A stretch of 18,841 bases of DNA from Entamoeba invadens IP1 (lineage: Eukaryota; Evosea; Mastigamoebida; Endamoebidae): positions 7,557 to 26,397 of the forward strand of contig NW_004440449.1 of NCBI RefSeq assembly GCF_000330505.1, in the 5' to 3' direction. Below the pieces are notes generated by a model. That model had not been told where the DNA came from. It saw nothing but the letters and a program-made list of their open reading frames with translations, and did not search any database. Of the stretch, positions 1 through 10,971 are shown one piece after another. Position numbers and translations under genes: made by a program. The stretch's first letter is position 1. Each line of letters begins with the position of its first letter.

Positions 1-7
1 GTTTTGA

Positions 8-2761
8 GAGTTCCGTACTTTTTACACTTTCGAAATAAAAGCGCAACTCCCACACGATCGTTTGCGTGAATTTCATTATTGTATTTTTTGTGGAAAAGTG
101 TTTAATAGACGTAAATACATGAAACACTCTTTGGAAGCAAAACCCGAAGAAACAAACAAATTTAAAAGTGTTGGCAACTTTAAATTTTTTGATGACAGTT
201 TTGACAAATATAATTTAATTGCGCTCAACAGTCAGCTCGTTGAAGAGGAAAAAATAAGTCAAGTGGTTTGACTGATAATGAAATGGAAATTGCACCAAAT
301 ATTTATAGAGGTGCTGATTTGTTGAAAGTGAGGAAGGAACTTGAGTCACAATTGAGACAAACAGGTTATACTTCATTTGAAGACCTTAAGAATTATTTAT
401 TGAAAAGATTGGAATAATCTGTTCGTGTTCTTCCACTTATAGATTATCGCACATTCCGAATAAATACTCGTGTTTTACACAGCGAGTCAACACAAGAGGC
501 ACTCGACAATATCAGTAAAAGTTTAAGTGTTCCTATTATTAATTGTGAAGATGTTGTTTCAAAAAATTCAACTGGTATTGTGGACTCTGGAACTTTATTA
601 AAAACTCCTGCTATTTCAAATGATATTTCCGCTCATCTAGCCATTCAAACAAGAAATGCGACACATGTTGATTATTGCCAGGCTACAGAGAACGAATCTC
701 AGAATACCAACAATTCGACCAAAGAAGAAATAAAATTCACTGTGTTTGAGATCGAACAATTGGAAAAAATGAAACACATTAAAGAGCTCCTCAAACCAGA
801 GAATAAATACTCCGCCGAGTATATCGCACAAGAAACCAACAAAGAAGTTCAAAGACGACTTGGTAAAAATGTTGACAGTTATTCAACAACAAATGATGCT
901 GGAAATGAAAGAGGCAGCTTTATAACGATGATGGCTGCATTGATGATGGGAACGTGTGGGTTGACAAATAATCAAATTGATACCATGTCAAAATTGATAT
1001 CCATAATTTTGCTCATGTCCAATGTTCCTAAAAAAGTTGTTAACACTGCTCTCAGTTCTTCAACTATGCAACGGAGATTTGTGTTAATTTCGAAAAAATC
1101 CAGATATGACCTACAACTCATCTTTAAGTAATGTGACTATTATACATTAATGGCCGATTCAGCAATGTACAGTGGTGTTGAGTACTTTTCTCTCTTTGTA
1201 AGATTTGTGTTTTCAGATGGATCATTTGAAGAAAAGAGAGTCAAAATAAAAAACTATGATGGCAAAACAGATGCTGCGGGGTGGCTCAGTTGGATAATGA
1301 AAATATTGGAATTGATGGATGCTGACCTCATTAAATGCATTGGTGCTTGTTTTGATGGAGCTTATGTTCTGATACGAAATGGTGGGCTCTCTGGTAAACT
1401 CCTGGCTAAAATAAAAGAGAGAGACGGGCTGAACGGATTTGATTCAAACTACTGCTTTTCACACAGAACAAATAAAGCGACTGAAAAGTGTTTTGAATCA
1501 CAATGGGGGCTGGCCATTGAAAGTTTCTTGGACGGGTTAACAGTTCAGACAACAAGAACAGCATGGGATCAATTCTGTGCCAAAAATCATATCAAAGGTG
1601 CAGTTCTCAAATTGGTTCAACGATCCGAAACAAGGTGGCTCCAAACAGTATTAATTCTTGATAACATGTTTGAGAATCTGCCTTCATTACAAGAATTTTA
1701 CAGTGAAAGAGAACAATACCAAAAGCCTTTTGGACCTCGCAACATTATGGGTGAGTGTAATGTCAACTGCAAATTGTTTGTTGCGTGTATGTTCTTCACT
1801 CAAATAGTGCTCAGTAAGGTGAAGATAATTAACGATTGGCTACAGACCGCCAATTTACTATACCCCGTGGCCTATCAACGTGTTGAAGATTTAATTTCGA
1901 ATATCTTCGAGCTCAGACGTAAGGTGGTGTTAACCGATTATTTAGAAAAAATGAAATACACTGAAGAACTTGACGACAACGAAAAATTCATTTTGAAAAA
2001 GTATTCAATTCACCTGCTCGTAAAGTTGAGTGACGCGATGATTTTGAGGTTTGCAATTCCTTCAAGAAAAATGACCAAAGAAGATATCTTCGATGCTGGA
2101 TTGTTGAAGGAAAACCAGGTCAAAGGAACGAATATGGCAAATTTCGGAAAATTACAAAGAAAACTCAAAGGAAAAGAACTGGTAGTAAACATCAAAATTT
2201 ACAACAACTTTGATGCAAAATCATTCGACGAAAGTGATGACCAAGAATTGAAAGCGGAATTTACAAAGTTTCAAGATTGGTATTGTGCCAACATTGAAAA
2301 AGTCGAAGAAATTGCAAACAGGTTGAAAAGAGAAGAAAGGGCTGATGCTACTGAGGCGATACGTACTCTTGTTAAACAAGTGAGATTAACAAGTACAGAT
2401 CAAACAGAAGCAACAGATATCGCTGAAGATTGCAGCAGTAGTGAAATTGTCAAAGAAAAGAGAGCAAACGCCATTCAACAGAGAAAGCAAATAAGGACTT
2501 TATTCAAAAAAAGCAGAAGATTTCTTAAAGAGTTGCCCAGTCAAAAAATTAACTTTGAACACTGTGTTTGCTCTGATGACTCAAGAAGAAAAGAATCAAT
2601 TCCCATGTTTATTCAATCTAGTGAAAAAGATGAATGGTAAGAGTCCAACCACTTGCCCAGTTGAAAGATCTTTTAATAAAATTGGACAACTTGATAGAGC
2701 AAACATGAGCGTTGAAAAGAAAGTTGCTTACATGGATGTCGGGGATGCTCTGAAAAACTAA
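8..2761 (+). pseudogene. hAT-like transposase with N-terminal zinc finger, interrupted
   Basis: This is one long reading frame of roughly 900 codons that must be read through breaks. Near the N-terminus is a zinc-finger-like stretch (YCIFCGKVFNRRKYMKH, about positions 80-130). The central part (1150-2540) has features usual in hAT transposases: an acidic DGAYV block followed by GLSGKLLAKIKE, a CFSHRTNKA block and SETRWLQTV. The C-terminal part (2640-2760) carries a dimerisation-like CPVERSFNKIG block, typical of hAT proteins. Breaks are a frameshift at the A6 run 249-254, in-frame TAA at 415-417 and 1129-1131, and a frameshift at the A6 run 2543-2548. The frame opens after a TGA at 5-7, so the true start is probably outside the window; no terminal inverted repeat could be checked for that reason. 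The family call rests on motif pattern, not alignment. A domesticated hAT-derived gene is the alternative, but the breaks argue against a working protein. Confidence 0.78.
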
Positions 2762-3654
2762 TTACCATTTTTTAATTCGATTTGTTTAAATGAATATTTT
2801 TATATATAAAACAGTCAAAAAAGCTTAAATATTTCGGGTTGTTTTTTTATTGATAAAACAGTATCAAAAATGTAATATTTCGGGAATGGGTTTTACTATA
2901 TTAAAAATCATTTTCAACAATATCAAATAAAACTATAAAACGACCCACCCATCACCGTGAATGGGCAGGAAGGAGGGCTATTGAAATGATTAAGGAATCA
3001 ACCGACATCCTTTTTCTAAACTTCACCCTCTAATTCAAATAGAGATATACTATAAATTAATAAATACATACATAATTTAATATTATGGGTATTTAACTAT
3101 ACAATAACTATTGTTAATTATTTAATATACTAAATAATTATAATTTAATTTTCAAGATATAATTTATAATAAATTTAATTGTATAATGAAAACTTTTATT
3201 TGAATCAAACAAGTTTATCAAATCAAGCAGGTTTACTTTTTGGTAAAAGAGAAAAAAGTCTTGTTATGATAAACCATTTTAAAGAGATTTATGTCAAGTC
3301 GTTTGAAACTGGAAGAAACTTGTTACTGATGATCTCAACTTAGATCTATGATCAATGACCGAACAGAGAAGAAGTTTGCGGCTGCTATATTCAAGTTCTC
3401 GATGTGGGTGGAGAAGAAATTTGGGGAGAAACTGTCTGTCAAAATTTGTTAGACAGATTTTATGTACTGTTGTAATAGTATACCATCACCTCTTGTTAGA
3501 TTCATTTACGCAACTCATTTAGTTGTGATTGTTGGTGTTAAAGGTGAAGACGGGAAAACAAATGCAGAGTGTTTGATAGCATTGAATGATGCATTAGTGA
3601 CTATTGGAGAGATAAAGATACTATAGTTAAAAGGCACGCGAAATCCATTTTTAG
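2762..3654. other. AT-rich spacer, no convincing gene
   Basis: No gene is supported here. Positions 2941-3040 form a slightly GC-richer island (containing CCCATCACCGTGAATGGGC) that matches nothing I recognise. Between 3190 and 3640 there are several short open stretches in shifting frames, the clearest a 34-codon frame from an ATG at 3348 to a TAG at 3450-3452. They look protein-like in composition (rich in K, E, F) and may be remains of a host gene, but none carries a motif I can name. They lie directly upstream of the Hsp70 pseudogene, where the missing first part of Hsp70 would be expected, yet they do not resemble it. Confidence 0.5.
2808..2884. repeat. Two-copy 30-bp imperfect direct repeat downstream of the hAT gene
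   Basis: The stretch 2808-2838 and the stretch 2855-2884 share AAAACAGT at their left and AATATTTCGGG at their right, with small differences between. The copies are 47 bp apart, start to start, and lie just after the hAT-like coding region. They could be subterminal transposase binding sites, since hAT ends often carry short repeats, but the other end of the element is not in the window for comparison. Confidence 0.5.
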
Positions 3655-4875
3655 GAAATTGCAAATGATCAGGGCAACAGAACAAGTCATCGTACGTTGC
3701 CTTCACAGACAGTGAGAGGCTGATTGGCGACACAGCAAAGAACCAGATTGCGATGAATGTGAAGAATACAGTCTTTGATGCAAAGAGACTGATTGGAAGA
3801 CGCTTCAGTGACCCAACAATTCAAGAGGATATGAAGCACTGGTCATTCACTGTCGTCAACAATGGCAATGACAAGCCGTTGATTCAGGTGGAGTACAAGG
3901 GTGAGACAAAGAAGTTCACATTAAAGGAGATCAGTTCGATGGCGCTGACGAAGATGAAGGAGACAGCAGAGGCGTTTGTTGGTGGGAAAGTCAACAACGC
4001 AATCATCACATGTCCAGCCTATTTTAACGATTCACAGCGACAGGCAACAAAGGATGCGGGCACAATTGCAGGCATCAATGTGCTTAGAACCATCAATGAG
4101 CCAACAGCAGCAGCAATAGCATATGGACTTGACAAGAAGACGGAGAGAGAAAAGAACGTCTTGATCTTTGATCTTGGTGGTGGAACATTTGATGTGTCAC
4201 TTCTTGCTATTGACGATGGCGTCTTTGAAGTGAAGGCAACAAACGGCAACACACCTTAATGGCGAAGACTTTGATAATAGAATGGTCAACCATTTCATTG
4301 CCGAATTCAAAAGAAAGTACAAGAAAGACATTTCAGGCAATGCACGAGCAGTCAGAAGACTCAGAACATCATGTGAAAGGGCAAAGCAAACACTGTCAAA
4401 TGCAGCAACAGCAAACATTGAAATCAACCAGTTGTATGAAGGCATCGATTTCTATACATCACTCACAAGAGCGCGTTTTGAAGAACTCAACATCGACCTC
4501 TTCAAGTCAACAATCGCACCAGTCGAGAAGGGGTTCTGAATATCTCAGTTATAGACAAGACAACAGGTAAGTTGAACAAGATCACAATCACCAGTGACAA
4601 TGGAAGACTCTCGAAGGAGCATATGGACAAGATAGTTGCAGACGCAGAGAAGTTCAAGGTGGAGGACGAATAGATGAAGGAACTTGTCGAGGCGAAGAAT
4701 TGACTTAAACTTTCTGCTACTGTGTAATAACACACTCAACGAGCAAATTGCAGCAAAGCCCCCAGACGACAAGGTGGCAATTGAAGCAATTATCATAGAA
4801 CACTCGACTGCCTCGACAAGAACCAATCGGCATCAAATAATGAATACACACAGAAACAGAAGGAAGCTGAGGTTA
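3655..4875 (+). pseudogene. Cytosolic-type Hsp70, pseudogene with internal deletion
   Basis: Hsp70 chaperones bind ATP in an N-terminal domain and unfolded peptides in a C-terminal domain. Here the match starts at [10 protein letters not shown] and continues with [91 protein letters not shown] and [18 protein letters not shown]. The first nucleotide-binding motif (GIDLGTTYS type) is absent upstream. Breaks: a frameshift near 3684, a one-base frameshift near 4255 (NGNT / HLNGEDF), and an internal deletion at about 4530 that joins STIAPVEK of the ATPase domain directly to [11 protein letters not shown] of the substrate-binding domain. About 160-175 codons are missing, most of the peptide-binding beta-sandwich and part of the ATPase domain. 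After this come an in-frame TAG near 4672 and further frame changes before the lid helices (DKNQSA...QKQKEAE, to about 4875). Identity is secure; the copy cannot make a working chaperone. Confidence 0.96.
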
Positions 4876-5764
4876 AGTTAAACTCCAAATTTTTGAAGAA
4901 TTGCAATATAAAGTGCAAACAATATCAGAGGTTGATTAATGTAATTAATGTGTTATTACACTTTTTTGTTTTATTTGACTCAATATATTTAATTCTTCTT
5001 AAAGTAGAGTCAGTCTTTTGACGTTATCTGGTGGACAAAAAATAGCTTTAATTATGTCTAAACATTGGGCATTGGGTAAACCGTGAAAAAACCCGAAACA
5101 ATTGAGATGGATTATTTGGACGGCTTCCCTAAATGTTCCAATTTTAATGGTCCAAAAGGCACTAGATAATGTTTTAAGACTGATTGTATTTATAATTTAA
5201 AAAAATAATTATAGACTTTATTATAAATTTTTCAATATAAACAATTTAAATATCTTATGATATGTTTAATTAATAAAATTATTAATACAATTATAGTTTA
5301 AATTGTAAATAATATAACTAACATTTTAAAAATAAACTAAATTACTATTTTAAAAATAACTATTCTTTAACATTTTACAAATACTATGTTTGGTTTTTGA
5401 TTTATTTTTAATTTAATTTCCCAGAAAATAGGTCGGTCTGTGTATTTAAATTTTTAAAACATTGTTTAGTTAATCAAATTAAACTTTTTTATTTATTAAC
5501 TTATCTTTTTTCATAATAAACTTGATAAAAAAATATTATTTATTTAACACTTCTTTCAAAAATATCACATTTTATTATTTTTATTATAATCAATTATAAA
5601 TATAGTATATGGCTTATAAGTAAAAAAAATCTGTTTTGTATTACTTTTCAAATCTCCAAAGTGATTAAAACTAAATTAATGGCCCTACTTGACATCATTA
5701 ACTCCAATATTATTTACAATTAAAGACAAATTGTTAAAATCTAAGCGGCATTAGTTGTGTTCTG
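4876..5764. other. AT-rich spacer with one unassigned open stretch
   Basis: Most of this stretch, especially 5190-5700, is AT-only-like sequence without any gene. On the minus strand 5196-4999 is open for 65 codons between stops, with a composition that looks coding (for example TFREAVQIIHLNCFGFF and KAIFCPPDNVKRL) and moderate GC. It has no ATG and no motif I recognise. It may be a fragment of a host gene, in keeping with the broken host genes on both sides. Confidence 0.4.
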
Positions 5765-6345
5765 TCCCCACTCGGAGTGCCCAGTACTGTTGGCTGCATT
5801 TTCAAGTTTTCCTGTGACTTGCTGTCGCTGCATTGTAACTTTCCAATGCCTCAGTAACTCCATCTCGAGAGTGGGTATGACGGGTATCTTGTCTCATCGC
5901 ATGGTCGCATACCAACTTGGATCTCATTGAGTGTTCCGTCGTCGATGTAACTCTGGGACTTCTGTTTGCAAGACGCCATGAAATCTTTTTGAATATTTCA
6001 ATAAAAATTCTTTCTTCGAAAATGATTTGGTCATCACAAAGAAATGTACTTGATGACGACGTTGTTTTCGGCGTCTTTGAAGAATGCGTCGTTGAAAGCG
6101 CCAACTTTTCGGGCCCATCGTTGAATCTCAATCGTTATAGAGTCTCCAACATTACCACCACACTTGTGGAACGACATCACTGATTGGAACTTTATACCAG
6201 CATTCTTCACCACAGAAACTAAAGTCTTGTGAGCATAAAATCACAAGTCTCAAAAAGTACATTAGACGTAAGACATGACACTAGCAACACTCGCTGACTT
6301 GATCTTGTGAACAAAAGTCACCATCGCCAACTGGCTTCTTTATAA
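5765..6345 (-). pseudogene. Beta-amylase, N-terminal part, broken
   Basis: Beta-amylase (glycoside hydrolase family 14) releases maltose from the non-reducing ends of starch or glycogen. Reading the minus strand from about 6345, the match begins at FVHKIKSASVASVM, passes through a damaged stretch with stops (about 6290-6245), then KTLVSVVKNAGIKFQSVMSF and the family signature FHKCGGNVGDSITIEIQ (6185-6118). After a frame change it continues as VGMRPCDETRYPSYP, which holds the position of the first catalytic glutamate, then GIGKLQC and NSTGHSEWG near 5770. At least three frameshifts and several stops are present. The order of blocks matches the first half of the protein. The second half is not found downstream on this strand but on the opposite strand beginning only a few bases away. 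Confidence 0.92.
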
Positions 6346-6349
6346 ACAA

Positions 6350-6756
6350 AAATGATGATTATCTGTATGGATATGAAAATATTTCCAGCAATGGTATTTC
6401 TACCACTCGTTGAGCCACATAGATAAAGTGATGTTAGTAGCAAGTGGTTCTTTGGTCACAACTTGAAATTTGTTGGAAATATCAACAGAGTACATCAGTG
6501 TTGGACTGACAATAGTCACGCAACTGAGATGATAGCAGGCTATCATAATATTAATGGCAATATTGACTACAATACATTGTCGAACACTTTCAAGAAGAAC
6601 ATCATCAGACCCAACTTCACTTGCTTTGAGATGTCGGGCACGGACTTCGGATGTGGCAGTTACTTAAAATATCATGTTAACCGAGCATTGAATACAACAT
6701 ATTTGGTTGAGATCAGGATATGTAGCGAGAACACGTTTAGAGTTGTGTGTGTATAA
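6350..6756 (+). pseudogene. Beta-amylase, C-terminal part, in opposite orientation
   Basis: On the plus strand a degraded stretch from about 6350 leads into a clean frame from about 6463: HQCWTDNSHATEMIAGYHN corresponds to the conserved block around the inner loop of beta-amylase, followed by NFTCFEM, which carries the second catalytic glutamate, and SENTF. The frame ends at a TAA at 6754-6756; fragments that could belong to the protein may reach about 6860 but are not clear. Roughly 30 codons between the end of the N-terminal piece and the start of this one are missing. The two pieces are head to head, as expected if the first half of the gene was inverted with a breakpoint near 6345. Confidence 0.92.
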
Positions 6757-6896
6757 TGTATGCAACACAAACAAAACGTTAACAAGTCCAAACAGCACAA
6801 TAATATTAAGTGATTATCGCCAAGAACGATAAAGGGACTGCTCATTGACGATAGAATAAACAACAGCTGAACTGTAAATGATTGAAGAACTTCGAG

Positions 6897-9022
6897 TCAT
6901 TGAATGTTCGGTGGATTAACCAGAGGCAATCCAAATTGATAACATTGTGGATTCATTGGAGCTAATGGCATTGACCATTGAGGTAATTGCTGTATTCCCT
7001 GATTTGCAGATAAAGGTGGAAGTTGTAAAATATGACTCGATTGTTCTGAGGTTAAAGGGAATGGTACAAGCATCACAGGAATTGGTGTGTACAATTGTGG
7101 TTCAGATGGTTGTCTTTGACCGTTGGGATTTTGAGGAGAAATAACACGGGGGTTCGTTGATAAATACCCATTATCTGTTTGTTGGGTGTCTGGGACGACA
7201 GTGTTTACTTCTTCATTCTGAAATTCAACGTGTTCGTCTTCAACTGGAGATATGTCACTGTCAAGTTGAGTTACAAACAGATCTTCGTCGTTGCGGTGTT
7301 TTGATGGGTTTTTGTAAAACTCGCACACCAAATCCAAATTTTCATCTACAGAATAATACAAATCATTGACTTCTACGAATGGGTAGTTGTCAACACGGGT
7401 AAAGACTCTTTTCTGATCTTCGGTAGATTTCAAAAAATCCCAGTTACCAAGAGTAATATTGGTTAAAGGTCCAATTAAGTTATCACTAGTCGAGTCTTTA
7501 ACGAGGAACACAGTTTCAAATGATATTTTAGTTGACTCCCCCATTTGAAGTGCTTTAAGGTCTGAGAGTTCAACTTTATTAGCGAGTTGTTGTAAATATA
7601 ATTCATTGTAATTTGTATAATAAAAAGTTGAACATTCATTTTCATTTTTGAGTTGGATAATTATCGAAATTCGATCTAAATAATCCAACACTGTTTCTTA
7701 TTTTTCCAAAAATAATATAGTTTCCATTTTTAGTATTTTGTTAATTAAGGGAGATATGGGATTTCCAGTGACTCTATGGTTCAAAGTTTTATCTTTATCT
7801 TCTTTTAAGGTGTGAATTATTAAATCAAAAAATGCCACAACTTCAACCTTTTTGTGTATAAAATTATTCAAAATACGGTGTGAAGCTTCGGAATAATTGT
7901 CACATCTAATTGGTTGACCAAAACAATACCAATCAGATGGTGGATATATAGCATTTTTATACCAGTTTTAAAATAAGTATTAATAAGATACAATTTTAAA
8001 TTGTTAATTTAATCTGTTGTTAATAAACCATTATCAACACCCCTGTAAGAATCAAAAATCATATTTAAAGTATTACAGTTTATATATTCAAAAGGTAAAA
8101 AAGCAGTACATAGAATACGTCAAATAAATTTATAAGTATCATTGTTATTTTTAAAAACATCGAACATTCCAATTTTTGGTGTTTTTAATTTTTCAATAAC
8201 GTTGTGGGTCAAATGAAAAAAACATCCATGAAACCGGACTTATGGAAAAAAAGACTCCATTGTTGATATAACAGCTTTTTCGAAATCTCCAATAAAAATT
8301 TTGTGTTTTCAAAATATATTGATTCCACGTTCTTCTGCTAATTTTTCAATCGCTCCAAACACTTCAATACGGTCGATAGTTTTACGACTTCTCATTTTAA
8401 CAAAGAGACATGATGTAGCGACTCCGTTGATAAAAGCATGCAATATATACAACTGTCCTTTTCCATTAACTATTTTGAATGATCCGTCTCCCATTATGTA
8501 TTCAGACTTGGACAAAAGAAGAAGTCCGGAATTTAAACCGAATATAATCAATTCGTCGGCACGAGAAGCCAATATTAGAGAATTTTTATGTTTAAATAAT
8601 TCATCAAAAGTGTTTGGAATGTTATATTTTGCTTTTCCGTTACTTTTAATTTTAGATATTTGTTTTCTTGAAAGTTGCAGTTCTTTGTAAGGGTCGGCAA
8701 TCAAACTGTTTCTGGTTCGTGGATTTGCTACAAGATCAACTTGTAATTGTTTTTTTAAAGTCTTTATTTTAATTGCTTTAATCGAATTCAATCTAGCAGA
8801 GTCCAAATCATAAAAGCCATGTTTATTCATATTATGAATTCTAACATTTTTAACTCCAATAATATTATCGTCGACATCAATAACAACTGTAAGTCTTGAC
8901 TTACATCCGACACATTTATAATAAATTAAGTAACTAAATATATATTTAAACCCATCATAAACCAGTGGGGACTTTAATTTGTTCCCATTGTCCAAAAAGG
9001 ACAGCTTTGGGTCTGAGCTCAT
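6897..9022 (-). pseudogene. MULE-like transposase 1, FLYWCH-type finger, interrupted
   Basis: The frame starts with an ATG at 9022. Residues 10-70 form a FLYWCH-like zinc finger, with likely ligands C37, C40, H63 and H68. The MULE catalytic region follows: the first aspartate in MGDGSFKIV (D179), the second in GDFEKAVI (about 8285), the GCFFHLTHN block (about 8225) and a likely third acid in CDNYSEASHR (about 7895). In-frame stops are TGA 8311-8309, TAA 8242-8240, TGA 8122-8120, TAA 8011-8009 and TAA 7700-7698, with a frameshift at the T5 run 7954-7958. The last 264 codons (7691-6897) are open; their final 90 residues are rich in proline, glutamine and leucine and match nothing I know. The gene ends about 40 bp from the last possible beta-amylase remnant, which suggests insertion in or beside that gene. 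Mutator-like family assignment is by motif order. Confidence 0.85.
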
Positions 9023-10850
9023 GTTTATATTTTAAAGATTTGTTTGTTCTTAACACGTTTCCTTGTTTCTCTGTTAATTTTTTATTAGGCAGTGTTATTT
9101 TTTTCTTTTTTTGTCGTTTGGTCTTTTAAAAAAGACTGTCATGCCCGTTTTATTTTTTCTTAACATTTTTCTGCACAAGGATATTACTCAAATCAACTAA
9201 CAAATAACAACTAGTTTAAATAAGATATTATATCGAATATATAATTTTTATATTTTTCGGGATTTACGCAATAGAAACATCAGAAATCCCGAGACATATA
9301 TTTTCAAGCCGATAAAATTTTTAGTATTGGCGATGTACTTGGAGTGTCCAAAACAGATTCACAATCAAGTACATTTCAACCACCTTGAATGTCATTGTTA
9401 TTGAATATATAAATTAATATATACATTACATATAACAAACTAGTTTACTTATAGTTTTAATACATTTTATAACACAGTTTGTTGTAGTTCAATTATTTAA
9501 AAAGATAATAGTTTGCTGGCTTGTCTGTTTTGCGTTTTTTTAATTCTTTGTAATACGTTCCGTTGTTTTTATCCAACTTATTGGTGTTATTGTTTCAACC
9601 TTTTTACTAAAAATCTATCTAAAATTTAATTTGATTATTTTTGAGATGTGAACAAAAATTCTGAGTTGTTGAAAATAAATTTGAAAAATAAAACAAACTA
9701 TATAGTTCTTAAAAACAACTATATTTTATGTTTCAAAAAATAAACTAATTATTAATTAGTGATAAAAAATAGCGGAATAACAAAATCGATTAGACTATTG
9801 AAACAAACACCGTTGTATATTTTCTTTCAAACATAATATATATTTTCAAACATATTCAATTTGACAAAAAAATAATTGTGAATATTGTTTCTTAAACAAT
9901 ACGTCGAAAGTAAAGAACTATTACTCCAACTATCATCTTCGGGACAACATCGTTTTCGTTGTTGTTTGAAAACAGTAAAACCTTGGTACTTTTACAAAGT
10001 CGTTATTTGCTATTGATAAAATGGTATAATTTCATTAATATCATAATTAATTTATAAAATCAAATGAAAATATTATCATAATAATACTTTCAAAGTAAAT
10101 GGTTTGATATTAATAAAAAATAGTAAGGCTAAGTTTTAGTTATTCAAAAAATAGATTGAAGCAAAAACGGTATTATGGTGAAATAAATTAACAGAAAAAA
10201 ATACACAAAAAATAAAACCTGTTAAAAATGCGTTTTCAGGGTTAAAATATGTTTAATTAGTTTATAATTTATTAAATGATATCATATAAATCGTGCTTTC
10301 AAGTTATATTCATTTATTTAATGTATCAGTAACAACAAAATGTTTTTAGTTGTTATATCACTATTTGTTTGGTGAAACTTTTAAATAATACATAGTTTTG
10401 TATTTTAATTGTTTTAGTTAAATTCAAATTTATATATAATTTATAACATTATAACATTTTAAACTATTTTCTTGTTATTAATATTTTATCGCAAATACCA
10501 ATTGTTTTGGCAAATGTTTAAATTTTAATCACATTTTATCGTTTTATTCAAATATTTTTAAAAATAATTCGATTTTTTAGGGTTTTTAAATTTTATTATA
10601 ATTTTATTATAATTATAATATTTTGGACTTTTTGGCTTACTTATATAATATTTTTTGGACTTTTCAGGTTTGGACTTTTTGGCATAATCCCATTATTTAA
10701 ATTAATTAAAAATAATATTAATAAACAACAAATTTAACAAATAATAACGAAGTTATTTTTCATTTGATAATATACAAGTAAATTATAAAAACAATTCTTT
10801 AACTTTACTAACAATAAAAATATAAGAGGTATTATATCGCAACAGAAGTA
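9023..10850. other. Long AT-rich non-coding stretch
   Basis: No reading frame of useful length occurs on either strand across more than 1.8 kb. The first 150 bp, just upstream of MULE 1, are T-rich and may hold its promoter and terminus, but I could not find a matching opposite terminus. Two small inverted repeats lie close together: TCGGGATTT/AAATCCCGA (9257-9265 and 9284-9292) and ATGTACTTG/CAAGTACAT (9333-9341 and 9366-9374). The rest is simple AT-rich DNA leading up to the polymerase element. Confidence 0.6.
10621..10684. repeat. Three-copy TTTTGGACTTTTTGGC repeat
   Basis: Near-identical units start at 10621, 10653 and 10668 (TTTTGGACTTTTTGGC, TTTTGGACTTTTCAGG, GTTTGGACTTTTTGGC). Two of them are preceded by ATAATATTTT. 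They stand out from the surrounding AT-rich spacer by their GG and AC steps. No function can be read from the sequence. Confidence 0.6.
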
Positions 10851-10971
10851 TATAAATCGTGCCGATTTCTAACACTTTTCGGGAATCCTCAATCTTCGTA
10901 ATTTCGTCGCTTCGCTCCGTTATTTAGGTTTAATTATTTCAAAGTGATAATTTTATTTTTTCTTATCTTAA
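10851..10971 (+). repeat. Left terminal inverted repeat and promoter of the polymerase gene
   Basis: Compared with the reverse complement of the right end, three blocks are identical: the outer 19 bases (10851-10869), GGGAATCCTCAATC (10881-10894) and a 26-base core (10900-10925) containing CGTCGCTTCGCTCCG. The inner part is looser but keeps AAAGTGATAATTT shortly before the ATG at 10972. Since both genes start here, the repeat must contain both promoters as well as any replication origin. Confidence 0.92.

Noticed and set aside
3515..3733. A 72-codon frame on the minus strand opposite the start of Hsp70.
   Set aside because: It is the antisense shadow of the Hsp70 copy and the DNA before it; no motif and no support as a gene.
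4019..4826. Several minus-strand frames of 77-93 codons across the Hsp70 region.
   Set aside because: They lie opposite recognisable Hsp70 coding sequence in every case.
5917..6183. An 88-codon plus-strand frame over the amylase N-terminal part.
   Set aside because: The minus strand carries the beta-amylase signature FHKCGGNVGD here, so the plus frame is a shadow.
6947..7369. Plus-strand frames of 65 and 70 codons over the MULE 1 tail.
   Set aside because: They are opposite the longer 264-codon minus-strand frame that continues the MULE 1 reading frame.
9257..9375. Two neighbouring hairpins considered as a CRISPR-like or RNA gene signal.
   Set aside because: The stems are 9 bp and unrelated to each other, with no repeated spacing; in DNA this AT-rich such pairs can arise by chance.
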